In this document: in pieces, positions 1 to 7,728 of the stretch
Position numbering within the stretch: the stretch's first letter is position 1
How the letters are laid out: the number at the start of each line of letters is the position of its first letter
Source: Coriobacteriia bacterium
GTDB taxonomy: Bacteria > Actinomycetota > Coriobacteriia > Coriobacteriales > Eggerthellaceae
Direction: 5' to 3'
Assembly (NCBI GenBank): GCA_030526515.1
Contig: JAUNCQ010000025.1
Location: 1 to 34,105 of the forward strand
Length of the DNA: 34,105 nucleotides
Made by a program: the position numbers and the translations under genes
Notes under the pieces: model-generated
Seen by the model: the letters and a program-made list of their open reading frames with translations, nothing else
Told to the model about the DNA's origin: nothing
Database searches by the model: none

Positions 1-209
1 CCGGCGTCCGCGACGGCAAGCGCGCCTACGAGTGGCCCTGCATCATCCGCTGCGTGGACACCATCGACGTCATGACCGCCACCGTGCCCCGTCTTGACTG
101 GGAGCTGCTGGAGCGCATGACCAACCGCATCCTGGCCGAGGTCCCGGGCATCTGCCGCGTGTGCTACGAGCTCAGCCCGAAGCCCATCGCCACCGTCGAG
201 TGGGAGTAA
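1..209 (+). CDS. guaA: GMP synthase (glutamine-hydrolysing), C-terminal end
   Basis: This is the last 68 codons of a gene that starts outside the window; the reading frame begins at base 3 and ends at TAA 207-209. The protein would amidate XMP to GMP in cytosolic purine synthesis. The visible part is the C-terminal dimerisation domain. It shows the family pattern of a VDTIDVMTA block, then a helix with NRIL.EVPGICRV, ending in KPIATVEWE, which closely matches the PPATIEWE end of known GuaA proteins. It is followed by a strong intrinsic terminator, so it is the last gene of its transcript. Only the C-terminus is visible, so the catalytic glutaminase and ATP-PPase parts cannot be judged. Confidence 0.93.
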   Translation, partial: GVRDGKRAYEWPCIIRCVDTIDVMTATVPRLDWELLERMTNRILAEVPGICRVCYELSPKPIATVEWE

Positions 210-286
210 GCGACTCCGCTTTTCTGGCTAGAGCTGCTCGCGGCGCGTCGTAGCGACTCGCTGCGCGCGTGAACCGACGTGACCAC

Positions 287-319
287 GACCCCTGAAGCTG
301 ATGCTTCGGGGGTCTTTTT
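287..319 (+). terminator. Intrinsic terminator of guaA
   Basis: A 12-bp stem (287-298 with 303-314, one G-T wobble) closes a TGAT loop and is followed directly by TTTTT. It lies 77 bases after the guaA stop codon. Confidence 0.88.
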
Positions 320-381
320 CGTCCTGGGCGAAAAAATGTTCTGGGTGTCCAACGCAGTTCCCACCCGCGCCTGACCGAGAG

Positions 382-390
382 TGATATAGT
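382..390 (+). promoter_or_regulatory. Extended -10 promoter element upstream of clpP
   Basis: TG at 382-383, one base, then TATAGT at 385-390 forms an extended -10. No good -35 is seen, as is usual for extended -10 promoters. A start near 397 would give a leader of about 200 nt before the clpP-like gene. Confidence 0.45.
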
Positions 391-410
391 GCTGCCACAC
401 ACATTTGCAC

Positions 411-500
411 CCGTAGGGCAGAGACCCTTTTTTCTGCCGGCGATCTGATAGCGCCGGCGCTCGTACTCAGGACGCGGGCTGACTACCGCGTCCCTGATTC
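411..500 (+). ncRNA. Structured leader or small RNA candidate, three hairpins
   Basis: Three consecutive stems can be drawn between the guaA terminator and the clpP-like gene: GGCAGA with TCTGCC, GCCGGCG with CGCCGGC, and GGACGCGG with CCGCGTCC, the last extended by pairing of GTAC/CAG with CTG/GTAC. This may be a regulatory leader of the downstream operon or an independent small RNA. No known riboswitch or 6S RNA was recognised. The rest of the gap to 597 holds only the ribosome binding site GAAAGGA. Confidence 0.4.
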
Positions 501-597
501 GTACTGCACAAAAGAATATCACTGCTTAAGGCTTGGATTCGTGCGCCCAAATGCGCCCCAGGTCTGTAAGCAAGCACCCTCGTGAAAGGATCTTCCT

Positions 598-1197
598 ATG
601 AACGAAGCCATGTTCACTGCCCCGTGCATCGTGCGTGAGACCAGCTCCGGTCTGCAGTCCATGGGCATCCGCGACCACATGCTGATGAACCGCCAGCTGG
701 AGCTGGTGGGGGAGGTGGATGCCGCTAGCGTGGCGGGCCTGATCCGCAGCATGCTGTTCCTGCAGGCCGAAGACCCCGCCGCTCCCATCACGCTCTTCAT
801 CAACAGCCCCGGGGGCGAAGTTCAGAGCGGCCTGGCCCTGTACGACGTGATGCAGGCCGTCAGCTGCCCCGTGCGTACCGTATGCCTGGGCATTGCCGCC
901 AGCATGGCCGCCCTGCTGTTCATTGCCGGCGAGCCGGGCATGCGGGACATGCTGCCCCACAGCCGTGTGATGATCCACGACCCGCTGATTTCCGGCGGCC
1001 TGGGCGGCAGCGCCTTGTCGGTCAAGTCCCGGGCCGACAACCTGATGCGCACCCGCGAAATCACGGCACAGGTCATTGCCAAGCACACGGGCATGTCCCT
1101 GGAGCAGGTCTATGAGCTGACCGCCGCGGACACCTACTTCGAAGCCCCGGACGCCGTAGAGGCGAATCTGGCCGACCGCATCATCACCACGTTGTAA
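598..1197 (+). CDS. ClpP-type serine protease (ATP-dependent Clp protease proteolytic subunit homologue)
   Basis: The 199-aa product has the usual length of ClpP, a cytosolic tetradecameric protease fed by AAA+ unfoldases. It shows INSPGG (69-73 region), the nucleophile in GIAASMAAL (Ser102), the base in MIHDP (His127) and an Asp (Asp178) where the family has its third catalytic residue, so it should be active. No clpX, clpC or tig is adjacent. Instead it sits 27 bases before a VirD4/TraG-like ATPase with which it probably shares a transcript. Housekeeping clpP genes normally sit next to tig/clpX, so this looks like an accessory paralogue. The start is supported by GAAAGGA eight bases upstream. 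Confidence 0.88.
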   Translation: MNEAMFTAPCIVRETSSGLQSMGIRDHMLMNRQLELVGEVDAASVAGLIRSMLFLQAEDPAAPITLFINSPGGEVQSGLALYDVMQAVSCPVRTVCLGIAASMAALLFIAGEPGMRDMLPHSRVMIHDPLISGGLGGSALSVKSRADNLMRTREITAQVIAKHTGMSLEQVYELTAADTYFEAPDAVEANLADRIITTL

Positions 1198-1224
1198 GCA
1201 AGCACGCGACTGAGAGGAAACAGC

Positions 1225-2556
1225 ATGACCACTAGCGAACGCACCGCATACCAGGGAAGCCTCATCCTGACCGCCAACCACGCCAACGGCACCGACAGCT
1301 GGGAAACCGGCCTGAACAACAACGTCCTGGTGCTGGGATGCTCCGGCGGCGGCAAGACCCGCCACCACCTGATCCCCAACCTGCTGCAGGCCCAGGGCTC
1401 GTACATCGTCCTGGACTCCAAGGGCGCCCTGTTCGAGCAGCTCGCCGACTACCTGATGTACCGCGGGTATGTGGTCGACCGCCTGGACTTCACGGGCGGT
1501 CGGAGCACCCTGGGCTACGACCCGCTCGACCACGTGCGCCGTGGGGAGGACGGAGCCCCCAACCCGCAGGACGTCATTACCATCGCCCAGGCCATCTGCC
1601 CGCAGGACAGCCACAGGTCCGACCCCTTCTGGTCCATTGCCTCCGCGAACTACCTGTCCGCCTACATCGCCTACGTCTTGGAGGCCCTGCCGCCGGAGGA
1701 GCAGAACATGAGCTCGGTGATCCGCGTGTTCGAGGAAGGCTGCGAAGGCCACGCCGACCAGCTCTTCCGGCAGCTGGAGGCCAAGCGGGGCCGTACCTTC
1801 GCAGGCTCCCTGTATAAGCGGGCGAAATCCACGGCAGGTGCCGAAAAGATGCATGCCAGCATCATGGGCATAGTGGCGGCCCATCTGCTGCCCTTCGGCT
1901 CCCTGGCGGCCCAGGGCTGCTTCGAGAATCCGCGGCGCGTGGACTTTGCCGAGTTCAGCCGCACGAGGCGCGTGCTGTTCGTGACCCTGAGCGATCTGGA
2001 CCACAGCATGGCCGGGGCGACCAGCCTCTTCGTCCAGCAGGCCTTTACCTGCCTGTGCGCCTATGCCGACCGCTGTCCGGGCGGTCGTCTGCCGGTGCCC
2101 GTGCGCTTCATGCTCGACGACTTCGCGAACCTGAACCTGCCCCACATCGATGACGTGATGGCGGTCATCCGCAGCCGCGAGATCTCGTGCACCATCGTCT
2201 GCCAGACCGTCAGCCAGCTGGAGGCCCGCTACGGCAAGGCCCAGGCGAACGCCATCATAGGCAACTGCGACACCCAGCTGGTGCTGGCCTTCCAGGACGT
2301 GGAGACCGCCTCGTATTTCGCCCTGCGTGCCAACAAGCCCGCCAGCACGCTGCTGGAGACTCCCGCAGGCAAGTGGTGGCTGTTCGTCCGCGGGCATCGC
2401 GGCGTGCTGGACGATGCTTACGACGTGGAAATCCATCCCTCCTACGGTGTGCTGAAGGAGCTGGGAGACTTTGTTGTCCCGTGCTGGGACGAAGACGATC
2501 CGTTTCCCTGGGACGAGTTCCCGGAGGTAGGCCTGGACGACGGCATGGCGGCGTAG
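1225..2556 (+). CDS. VirD4/TraG-type P-loop ATPase (conjugative coupling protein family), soluble and stand-alone
   Basis: A 443-aa protein similar to the VirD4/TraG coupling proteins of conjugative elements, which are hexameric ATPases that pump DNA-protein substrates. It has the family opening LNNNVLVLG, a Walker A GCSGGGKT (38-45), a YIVLDSKGALF block just after, and a Walker B RFMLDDFANL (about 294-303) in which the usual LDEFAN glutamate is Asp. No transmembrane segments precede Walker A, whereas classical VirD4 has two, so the protein is probably cytosolic. No relaxase, VirB4 or other mating-pair gene is near. It lies between a ClpP homologue and an unknown gene with short spacing and a GAGAGGAAA ribosome site. 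Its substrate is unknown. Confidence 0.82.
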   Translation: MTTSERTAYQGSLILTANHANGTDSWETGLNNNVLVLGCSGGGKTRHHLIPNLLQAQGSYIVLDSKGALFEQLADYLMYRGYVVDRLDFTGGRSTLGYDPLDHVRRGEDGAPNPQDVITIAQAICPQDSHRSDPFWSIASANYLSAYIAYVLEALPPEEQNMSSVIRVFEEGCEGHADQLFRQLEAKRGRTFAGSLYKRAKSTAGAEKMHASIMGIVAAHLLPFGSLAAQGCFENPRRVDFAEFSRTRRVLFVTLSDLDHSMAGATSLFVQQAFTCLCAYADRCPGGRLPVPVRFMLDDFANLNLPHIDDVMAVIRSREISCTIVCQTVSQLEARYGKAQANAIIGNCDTQLVLAFQDVETASYFALRANKPASTLLETPAGKWWLFVRGHRGVLDDAYDVEIHPSYGVLKELGDFVVPCWDEDDPFPWDEFPEVGLDDGMAA

Positions 2557-2568
2557 GAAGGGGGAAGC

Positions 2569-3147
2569 ATGTCCGTATTGGATCAGCTGATCGAGCAGGC
2601 GCGGCAGGAAGAGCGCCGCAGGGCTGAAAGCGTTCCGGCCCTGCGCGGGGCCGTGGCGGCGGAGTTTGCGGTCACCACCGCAGCGGAGCAGAACAGGGAG
2701 GAGCTGTTGGAGCTCATCAAACCGCTGCAGGAGCTGCTCCCCAGCGCGTTGGACTACCAGGACTGGGCATCGGCCCATGACGGCCTGTGCGCCGGCCCGC
2801 GGAAGGGAATGCCGCCCGCGAGCTGGCCGGGTTTGAAGAAGCGGCGCCACTTGGTCAACCCCACCTCGGTGCTCCTCACCATGGGCTATCGGTCGGAGCA
2901 GGCGACTGGCGATTACTTCCCGGAAATCTCCGAGGAGGAGTACAACCGCAGGCTCCAGACCACGGACTCCTTGTCCGAGTACTGGGGGAAGACGGGTATG
3001 ATCACCTCCCATGACCTGGCCCGCGCCGTGGTGTTCCAGACCGTTCTGGAGGACGAGGAGCTGCGGGAGCTGGTCTTCGCCCGCGCTCAGGAGCGCATTG
3101 GGGAGCTGGTGGAGTCTGGCCAGTGGCTGGGGGCCTGGCGCTCGTAG
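2569..3147 (+). CDS. Protein of unknown function, third gene of the clpP-virD4-like set
   Basis: A 192-aa protein that I do not recognise. The N-terminal 70 residues are charged and likely helical (EQARQEERRRAES, then EELLELIKPLQELL). The middle is basic (PGLKKRRH) and the C-terminal third holds a conserved-looking stretch, SEYWGKTGMITSHDLA, followed by helices rich in Glu and Leu. There is no signal peptide, no membrane segment and no cysteine cluster. It starts 12 bases after the ATPase stop with a good GGAAGGGGGAAGC ribosome site, so it is almost certainly co-translated with the ATPase. By position it could be an adaptor or substrate factor of the ATPase or protease; that is inference only. 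Confidence 0.75.
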   Translation: MSVLDQLIEQARQEERRRAESVPALRGAVAAEFAVTTAAEQNREELLELIKPLQELLPSALDYQDWASAHDGLCAGPRKGMPPASWPGLKKRRHLVNPTSVLLTMGYRSEQATGDYFPEISEEEYNRRLQTTDSLSEYWGKTGMITSHDLARAVVFQTVLEDEELRELVFARAQERIGELVESGQWLGAWRS

Positions 3148-3154
3148 GTCTGCG

Positions 3155-3201
3155 GGTCCGCCCGAGCTGGCAGCGCTGTTTGCCGTCGGCTCGGGCGGAC
3201 C
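3155..3201. repeat. Perfect 13-bp inverted repeat after the three-gene set
   Basis: GGTCCGCCCGAGC at 3155-3167 is repeated inverted at 3189-3201, with a 21-nt interior that can itself pair GGCA with TGCC. It begins eight bases after the stop of the third gene. It lacks a T tract, so it is either a tail-less terminator or an mRNA 3' stabiliser. Confidence 0.6.
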
Positions 3202-3328
3202 TGGCGGGGTAGGGCTAGAATGGAAGGTGCCTGGCTGCCGTGCGGCCATGGCTTCATCGGGGCGAAATCGCCCTGGGCATTCGATGATTTGTTTTCGGCA
3301 TACGCTGCCGGTGAGGAAGGGCGGAACC

Positions 3329-3775
3329 ATGAGCGAAAAGGGAGGAAACGTGACGCAGGGGGAGCCGCGGGGAATCCGCGTAGCCTTTGTGGTTGACGAC
3401 GGGGACGGCCTGACGTTCAACGACCGCCGGGTTTCCAAGGACGCGAAGCTTCGGGAGGAGCTGTTGCGGTGCGCCTCCGAATCGGAGGGGGCGCTGTGGG
3501 TGCGGCCCTATTCACTGGATCAGTTCGACCAGGCGGCGGTGCGTGTGGCGGACGTCCCGTGGAGGGAGGCGGCTCCCGAGGACATCGTGTTCGTGGAGGA
3601 CGTTGATCCTGCGATCATTTCCGGGGTGACGGAGGTGATCCGGTTCCGCTGGAACAGGAAGTATCCGTCCGACCTGAAGTCCACCTTCGACCTTGGCGGA
3701 TACGAGCTCGTCGAGGCGGCGGACTTCCCTGGTTCCTCCCACGAGCGCATCACCAAGGAGGTCTGGAGGAAGTAG
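3329..3775 (+). CDS. Conserved small protein of unknown function
   Basis: A 148-aa soluble protein. The frame is open further upstream, but the ATG at 3329 is preceded by GAGGAAGGGCGG and gives a sensible N-terminus. The pattern FNDRRVSKDAKLREEL, WVRPYSLDQF, EDIVFVEDVDP, FRWNRKYPSD and GSSHERITKEVW is one I associate with a family of small conserved hypothetical proteins in Gram-positive anaerobes. Its biochemical role is unknown to me. No catalytic motif is obvious, although SSHE(R/K)IT near the end is a candidate for a conserved site. The gene stands alone between the inverted repeat at 3155 and the Fic gene. Confidence 0.72.
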   Translation: MSEKGGNVTQGEPRGIRVAFVVDDGDGLTFNDRRVSKDAKLREELLRCASESEGALWVRPYSLDQFDQAAVRVADVPWREAAPEDIVFVEDVDPAIISGVTEVIRFRWNRKYPSDLKSTFDLGGYELVEAADFPGSSHERITKEVWRK

Positions 3776-3831
3776 CCGATTCGATGGGCAGGACCGCTTT
3801 TTTCTCTGCTAGGCGTGCTTTCGAGTGATTC

Positions 3832-3866
3832 TTTACCGCCAATGGCGGTAAAATGTTGGCGGTAAA
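3832..3866. promoter_or_regulatory. Operator-like palindrome plus third half-site before the Fic gene
   Basis: TTTACCGCC (3832-3840), a 3-nt AAT spacer and GGCGGTAAA (3844-3852) form a perfect dyad. A third exact GGCGGTAAA follows at 3858-3866. The placement just before the Fic coding start suggests a repressor site, possibly for the winged-helix C-terminus of the Fic protein itself. Confidence 0.65.
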
Positions 3867-3879
3867 AGAAAGGGATCCG

Positions 3880-4842
3880 ATGGGCTACTTACCTCCTTTT
3901 GAGCGCAACGACAGAATTGACCATCTTTGCATGGAGATTGCTGAACTCGTGGGCATGCTTTCACCTGAAGCGCCTTTGGCAAAAAGCCCCATGCTCCATC
4001 GTGAGCTCAGGATAAAAACCATTCATTCATCTCTTCTCATCGAGGGGAACAGTCTTGATGAGAAGGCGGTGACGGCTATTCTGGATGGGAAGCGGGTTCT
4101 TGGAGATAGTCACGATATCTTGGAAGTGGAGAACGCGAAGAGGGCCTATGACCTTTTGCCGGAACTCGATCCATATTCCCTGAACGATTTGCTGAAAGCC
4201 CATGGGGTCATGATGGAAGGACTTGTTGGGGAAGCGGGGCGTTTCAGGTCCGGCAACGTTGGCGTATTTGATGGGGACGTACTGATTCGCGCGGGCACGC
4301 CTGCTGCGTATGTTCCCGAGGTTATGGGCGATATCTTCACGTGGCTTGGTCAGACGAGCATGCACCCGCTGCTCGCTTCTTGCGTGTTTCATTTTGAGTT
4401 TGAGTTCTGCCATCCGTTTTCGGATGGGAACGGCAGGACTGGAAGGTTGTGGCATGCCCTGTTGCTGTCCAGGTGGAGGCCGGTTCTTGCTTGGCTGCCT
4501 ATTGAGAGCACGATTAGGCAGCGGCAGGCGGGGTACTACGGCGCATTGGCCCAATCGGATGCATCGGGGTCCAGCGAAGCATTTGTTGAGTTTATGCTCG
4601 AGGCTATCAAGGACTCTATCCTTCCGTTTGCGAAACCTCTGGATGAACGGGGGTTGATGAGGTCGAAGATCCTGGCGTTTTTCAAAGGAAATCCGAACGG
4701 TAACGTTGATCAGCTTGTTGAACTTACAGGCTGCTCGAAGCGAAGCGCAGAGAGGCTGATTGCCGAACTGAAGGAAGACGGGTTGCTGATGAGGCTGGGA
4801 AGCGCCAGATCAGGTACCTGGGTTGTCGTCGATTCAAAGTAA
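3880..4842 (+). CDS. Fic family protein AMP transferase with C-terminal winged helix
   Basis: Fic enzymes transfer AMP from ATP to hydroxyl side chains of target proteins. The full active-site motif HPFSDGNGRTGR is present at 178-189. An inhibitory helix motif of the (S/T)xxxE(G/N) type, SLLIEGN, lies at about 51-57, so the enzyme is of the self-inhibited class with an N-terminal lock. The last 60 residues look like a winged helix-turn-helix (VDQLVELTGCSKRSAERLIAELKEDGLL). I prefer the ATG at 3880 because AAAGAAAGGGA stands at ribosome-site distance; an in-frame ATG at 3853 would lie inside the operator-like dyad. A strong terminator follows, so the gene is monocistronic. No separate antitoxin gene is adjacent. 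Confidence 0.9.
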   Translation: MGYLPPFERNDRIDHLCMEIAELVGMLSPEAPLAKSPMLHRELRIKTIHSSLLIEGNSLDEKAVTAILDGKRVLGDSHDILEVENAKRAYDLLPELDPYSLNDLLKAHGVMMEGLVGEAGRFRSGNVGVFDGDVLIRAGTPAAYVPEVMGDIFTWLGQTSMHPLLASCVFHFEFEFCHPFSDGNGRTGRLWHALLLSRWRPVLAWLPIESTIRQRQAGYYGALAQSDASGSSEAFVEFMLEAIKDSILPFAKPLDERGLMRSKILAFFKGNPNGNVDQLVELTGCSKRSAERLIAELKEDGLLMRLGSARSGTWVVVDSK

Positions 4843-4851
4843 GCGCCATAA

Positions 4852-4879
4852 GGCCCGGCAGGGTGCTGCCGGGCCTTTT
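4852..4879 (+). terminator. Intrinsic terminator of the Fic gene
   Basis: GGCCCGGCAG, loop GGTG, CTGCCGGGCC, then TTTT: a perfect 10-bp stem starting nine bases after the stop codon. Confidence 0.92.
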
Positions 4880-5009
4880 CTTGCTTGTGAGCGGCTGTTT
4901 CGTCCTGAAGTAAAGGCGAAATTTGTACTGAATCGGCTATGATGAAGGTGTCTTCTGCCGTGGGTCTGCCAACGGGGTGGACCGCGAAGCGCACGAGAAA
5001 GGACGAATC

Positions 5010-5762
5010 ATGGCCCTTCACTCCTTCACGCGTAACTACAACGACCTGAGCAGCGACGCTGGGTTCCAGTACGAGTTCTACTGCGACTGCTGCGGCAACG
5101 GGTACAAGTCATCGTTCATCCAGTCCAAGACGTACGGTCGTGCCGAAAAGATCGACAACATCGGCCGCAACGTGGGCATTCTGGGCAACTTCCTGGGAGG
5201 CAAGGCAAGCGAGTTCGGCTGGGCGGCCGAGCGTGCAGCGGACGTGCTGAAGGGACGCTTCGCAGACGCCACGCCTGAGTGGCGCCGGGAGCAGGAGGAA
5301 ACCTTCGACGCCGCGCAGGAGGAGGTGCGCCCGCATTTCCGCAGGTGCCCCAGCTGCAACAAGTGGGTGTGCACTGACTGCTGGAACGCCGAGGAGGGCC
5401 TGTGCACTGATTGCGCTCCGCGTGAGAGCGCCTACGTTGCCAAGGCCCGCAACGAGGCCATGCGGCGCAACATCGACGAAAAGGCCCTGAACGAAACGGT
5501 CTGGACCGGTGAGCTGGAGGAGCGCAACACCGTGTGTCCGTCCTGCGGCGGCATGGCCGGCAGCGGCAAGTTCTGCAACAGCTGCGGCGCCCCGCTGACC
5601 CTCAAGAAGTGCTCCAATTGCGGCGCGGCCATTCCCAACGGCATGAAGTTCTGCGGCGAATGCGGCACCAAGGTCCAGGACATCACCGGCAAGTGCCCCA
5701 GCTGCGGGTTCGAGAACCCGCCGGGGACCAAGTTCTGCGGCGAGTGCGGCACGAAGCTCTAG
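5010..5762 (+). CDS. Multi-zinc-ribbon protein
   Basis: A 250-aa soluble protein with many CxxC knuckles. An N-terminal CDCC (25-28) is followed by a Gly/Ala-rich helical region (about 45-110). A central treble-cleft-like cluster runs CPSC, CTDC, CTDC (113-135). Three C-terminal zinc ribbons (CPSCG/CNSCG 176-192, CSNCG/CGECG 201-218, CPSCG/CGECG 229-246) end the chain. Proteins of this build may be scaffolds or membrane-stress sensors, but no enzyme motif is visible. The ATG at 5010 is chosen for GAAAGGACG just upstream. It is followed after 15 bases by an unknown gene and is probably co-transcribed with it. A TATGAT box at 4938-4943 could be its -10. Confidence 0.82.
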   Translation: MALHSFTRNYNDLSSDAGFQYEFYCDCCGNGYKSSFIQSKTYGRAEKIDNIGRNVGILGNFLGGKASEFGWAAERAADVLKGRFADATPEWRREQEETFDAAQEEVRPHFRRCPSCNKWVCTDCWNAEEGLCTDCAPRESAYVAKARNEAMRRNIDEKALNETVWTGELEERNTVCPSCGGMAGSGKFCNSCGAPLTLKKCSNCGAAIPNGMKFCGECGTKVQDITGKCPSCGFENPPGTKFCGECGTKL

Positions 5763-5777
5763 CGAACGGAGGCTCCC

Positions 5778-6854
5778 ATGGCCAGGACATTCAAGGGACT
5801 GGTCGACTTCGGTGCCGCCGGCGCGTCCTGGGGGATGCCCGGCGGGGCCGTGGAGGCCAGCGTCGTGCCCGGGGCGTCGGGAATCGAGTTCAGCGTGGCC
5901 AAGGCGGCACCCCTGTGCGTTGACTACGCGCAGGTGGTTGACCTGCGGCTGCTCAACTACTACGTGCACTTGGTGACCGACGCCGGGACGGTTGTGATAT
6001 CCCAGCTGGGAAAGGGGACCGAGGACTTCTTCGAAAACGCCTACGATGCCTTGAACGCGTGCTGCGCGAAGGCGTTTTTCGCCCAGGGGCAGCCCCTGAT
6101 GGAGGCCGAGGGAGACTACGCCTACGATGAGGGCGGGGAGGAGCGACGCAGCCACGCCAAGTTCGCGCTGTACGAGGACGCGCTGTTCGTGTATCCCCAC
6201 GACATGGGTGCGCGCCGGGTGCCCCTGTGCTTCAGCGACGAGCCCCTGGTGCAGCGCTTTTCCACGACGCTTCGGCTGCGGACGGGCGAATGGTATTCCG
6301 CGGCGCGGCTGGGGAAGGACACCGACCCCTTCAACAGGCGCCTGGCGGCTGCGCGGAAGAGCTGCGTGGAGCGGTGGGCCGCTGCCCATGCTGATCTGGA
6401 GGCGCATCTGACGGAGCGGTTGGGCGAAACGTATCTGCCCCGCTACCAGGCACTTTGCAGCACGGGCGCCCGGGTGGTCTGCGGTTTGTTCGACGCGGCT
6501 GCCGCGGGTGATGATTCGGAGGATGCGGCGGACCCGGGATTCTGGTTCGCGGCAATCGGGCAGGGAGTCGCAGCGGTGGAGCTGGCCATTGGCCAGGCTG
6601 CCGCCACGTACCTGTACGAGTTCGACCTGCCTTGCGACTTCGAGTCCAGCCTGCGTCGCGCCATGGAGGCGGTGGGCGACCACAGGGAGGTCATCCTGCT
6701 GGACGACGACGCCATTCGGGAGAAGCCCCTGTGCCGGATGCTGGTGGATCGTTGTGCGCCGGTGCGGTTCCTGCGGGAGCACAACGTGGGACGCCTGGTC
6801 CACTCCGGGTCCTGGGAGGATTCCGTCCGTGCGTTCTTGGCTGGCGGCCGGTAG
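5778..6854 (+). CDS. Protein of unknown function, partner of the zinc-ribbon protein
   Basis: A 358-aa soluble protein that I do not recognise. Residues 1-80 look like a beta-rich PH/GRAM-like fold (ASVVPGASGIEFSVA, CVDYAQVVDLRLLNYYVHLVTDAGTVVISQLG). A second similar beta segment (AKFALYEDALFVYPHDMGARRVPLCF) follows near 125-150. The C-terminal half is helical and rich in Ala and Asp. No signal peptide or membrane helix is seen. The short gap and the GAACGGAGG ribosome site tie it to the zinc-ribbon gene. The PH-like reading is only from sequence texture. Confidence 0.72.
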   Translation: MARTFKGLVDFGAAGASWGMPGGAVEASVVPGASGIEFSVAKAAPLCVDYAQVVDLRLLNYYVHLVTDAGTVVISQLGKGTEDFFENAYDALNACCAKAFFAQGQPLMEAEGDYAYDEGGEERRSHAKFALYEDALFVYPHDMGARRVPLCFSDEPLVQRFSTTLRLRTGEWYSAARLGKDTDPFNRRLAAARKSCVERWAAAHADLEAHLTERLGETYLPRYQALCSTGARVVCGLFDAAAAGDDSEDAADPGFWFAAIGQGVAAVELAIGQAAATYLYEFDLPCDFESSLRRAMEAVGDHREVILLDDDAIREKPLCRMLVDRCAPVRFLREHNVGRLVHSGSWEDSVRAFLAGGR

Positions 6855-6865
6855 GGCGAAACGGC

Positions 6866-7675
6866 TTACTGCTTGGGCAGCAGGCTGGGCGGGGGACCGT
6901 CCACGAACACGTGGCGGCGGCGCAGGCTGCTCGGAGGCGTGGGGTCCCGGAAGGTGGCGCCGTCGTCCAGGCGATGCAGCAGATTGAACACGCAGGTGAA
7001 GGTGCCGTGGCCCGGGCCCAGGCGCTCGGCCACGCCATCGGCATCCAGCTGGCAGTCGCAGTGGTAGTGGCCGAAGAACCAGTGGCCGAAGTCCAGCTTC
7101 GCGGCGGTGCTGTCCAGCCATTCCCCCAGGGGGCTGACGAAGGTCTTGCCCTCGCCGAAGATCAGTTCGGCTAGGCTGAGCGGCACGCAATGGGTGAGCA
7201 CGCAGTCCACTCGCCAGCTGCAGCGCTCAAGGTTCCGCTCGGCTTCGGCGATCTCCGCGTCCGTGGGCATGCCGGGGTCGGGGCCCTCCAGCAGGCCCAT
7301 GAGCCGGGCCCGCATGAACGTGGGCGCGCCGCCCATGGTGAAGAACGTACGGCCCTCCAGTTGGAAGACCTGTCCGCGCATCAGGAACACCACGCTGGGC
7401 GATATGCGTCGGTCTTTGCCGCCCATCCACTCGGACTCGGGATACTGCTCCAGCACGGCATACTCCTCATGGTTGCCGTCCACGAACAGCGTGGTGTAAG
7501 GCTGGGCCTCTAGCCAGGCTATGTTGGCGGCGCGTGCGTCTTCGTCCAGGTCGATCATCTCCAGGTCGCCGCAGACGATCACGTAGTCGTCCTTGGTCAG
7601 GTCCTGCAGTGAGGGGTCGGCAAGGCGTTCCCGGTAGGCGGGACCGTGGATGTCGCTGGCAAGGTAGATGCTCAT
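6866..7675 (-). CDS. Calcineurin-like metallophosphoesterase
   Basis: A 269-aa protein with the ordered metal-binding motifs of the superfamily: SDIHG (Asp8, His10), CGDLE (Asp37), DGNHE (Asn68, His69), THCVP (His162) and GHYH (His203, His205). The family hydrolyses phosphodiesters or phosphomonoesters with two metal ions; the substrate here cannot be read from sequence. It has no signal peptide, so it is cytosolic. The ribosome site is AAAGG seven bases upstream. It is convergent with the preceding gene with only 11 bases between stops. It follows the EamA permease gene by 53 bases on the same strand and may share its transcript. Confidence 0.9.
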   Translation of the reverse strand: MSIYLASDIHGPAYRERLADPSLQDLTKDDYVIVCGDLEMIDLDEDARAANIAWLEAQPYTTLFVDGNHEEYAVLEQYPESEWMGGKDRRISPSVVFLMRGQVFQLEGRTFFTMGGAPTFMRARLMGLLEGPDPGMPTDAEIAEAERNLERCSWRVDCVLTHCVPLSLAELIFGEGKTFVSPLGEWLDSTAAKLDFGHWFFGHYHCDCQLDADGVAERLGPGHGTFTCVFNLLHRLDDGATFRDPTPPSSLRRRHVFVDGPPPSLLPKQ

Positions 7676-7728
7676 GGCGGGCCTTTCGTCCTATTTATTC
7701 CTGACACAGTATAAACGGTGTGGGGTCG

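Noticed and set aside
397..505. 6S RNA or a known riboswitch
   Set aside because: The hairpins are clear, but I could not find the long closing stem with a central bubble of 6S RNA or a conserved ligand-binding core.
1225..2556. Conjugative element around the VirD4-like gene
   Set aside because: No relaxase, VirB4, integrase or attachment-site repeats are seen within the window on either side.
3011..3328. In-frame upstream extension of the small protein at 3329
   Set aside because: It overlaps the preceding gene and the 13-bp inverted repeat and lacks a ribosome site; the ATG at 3329 has a good one.
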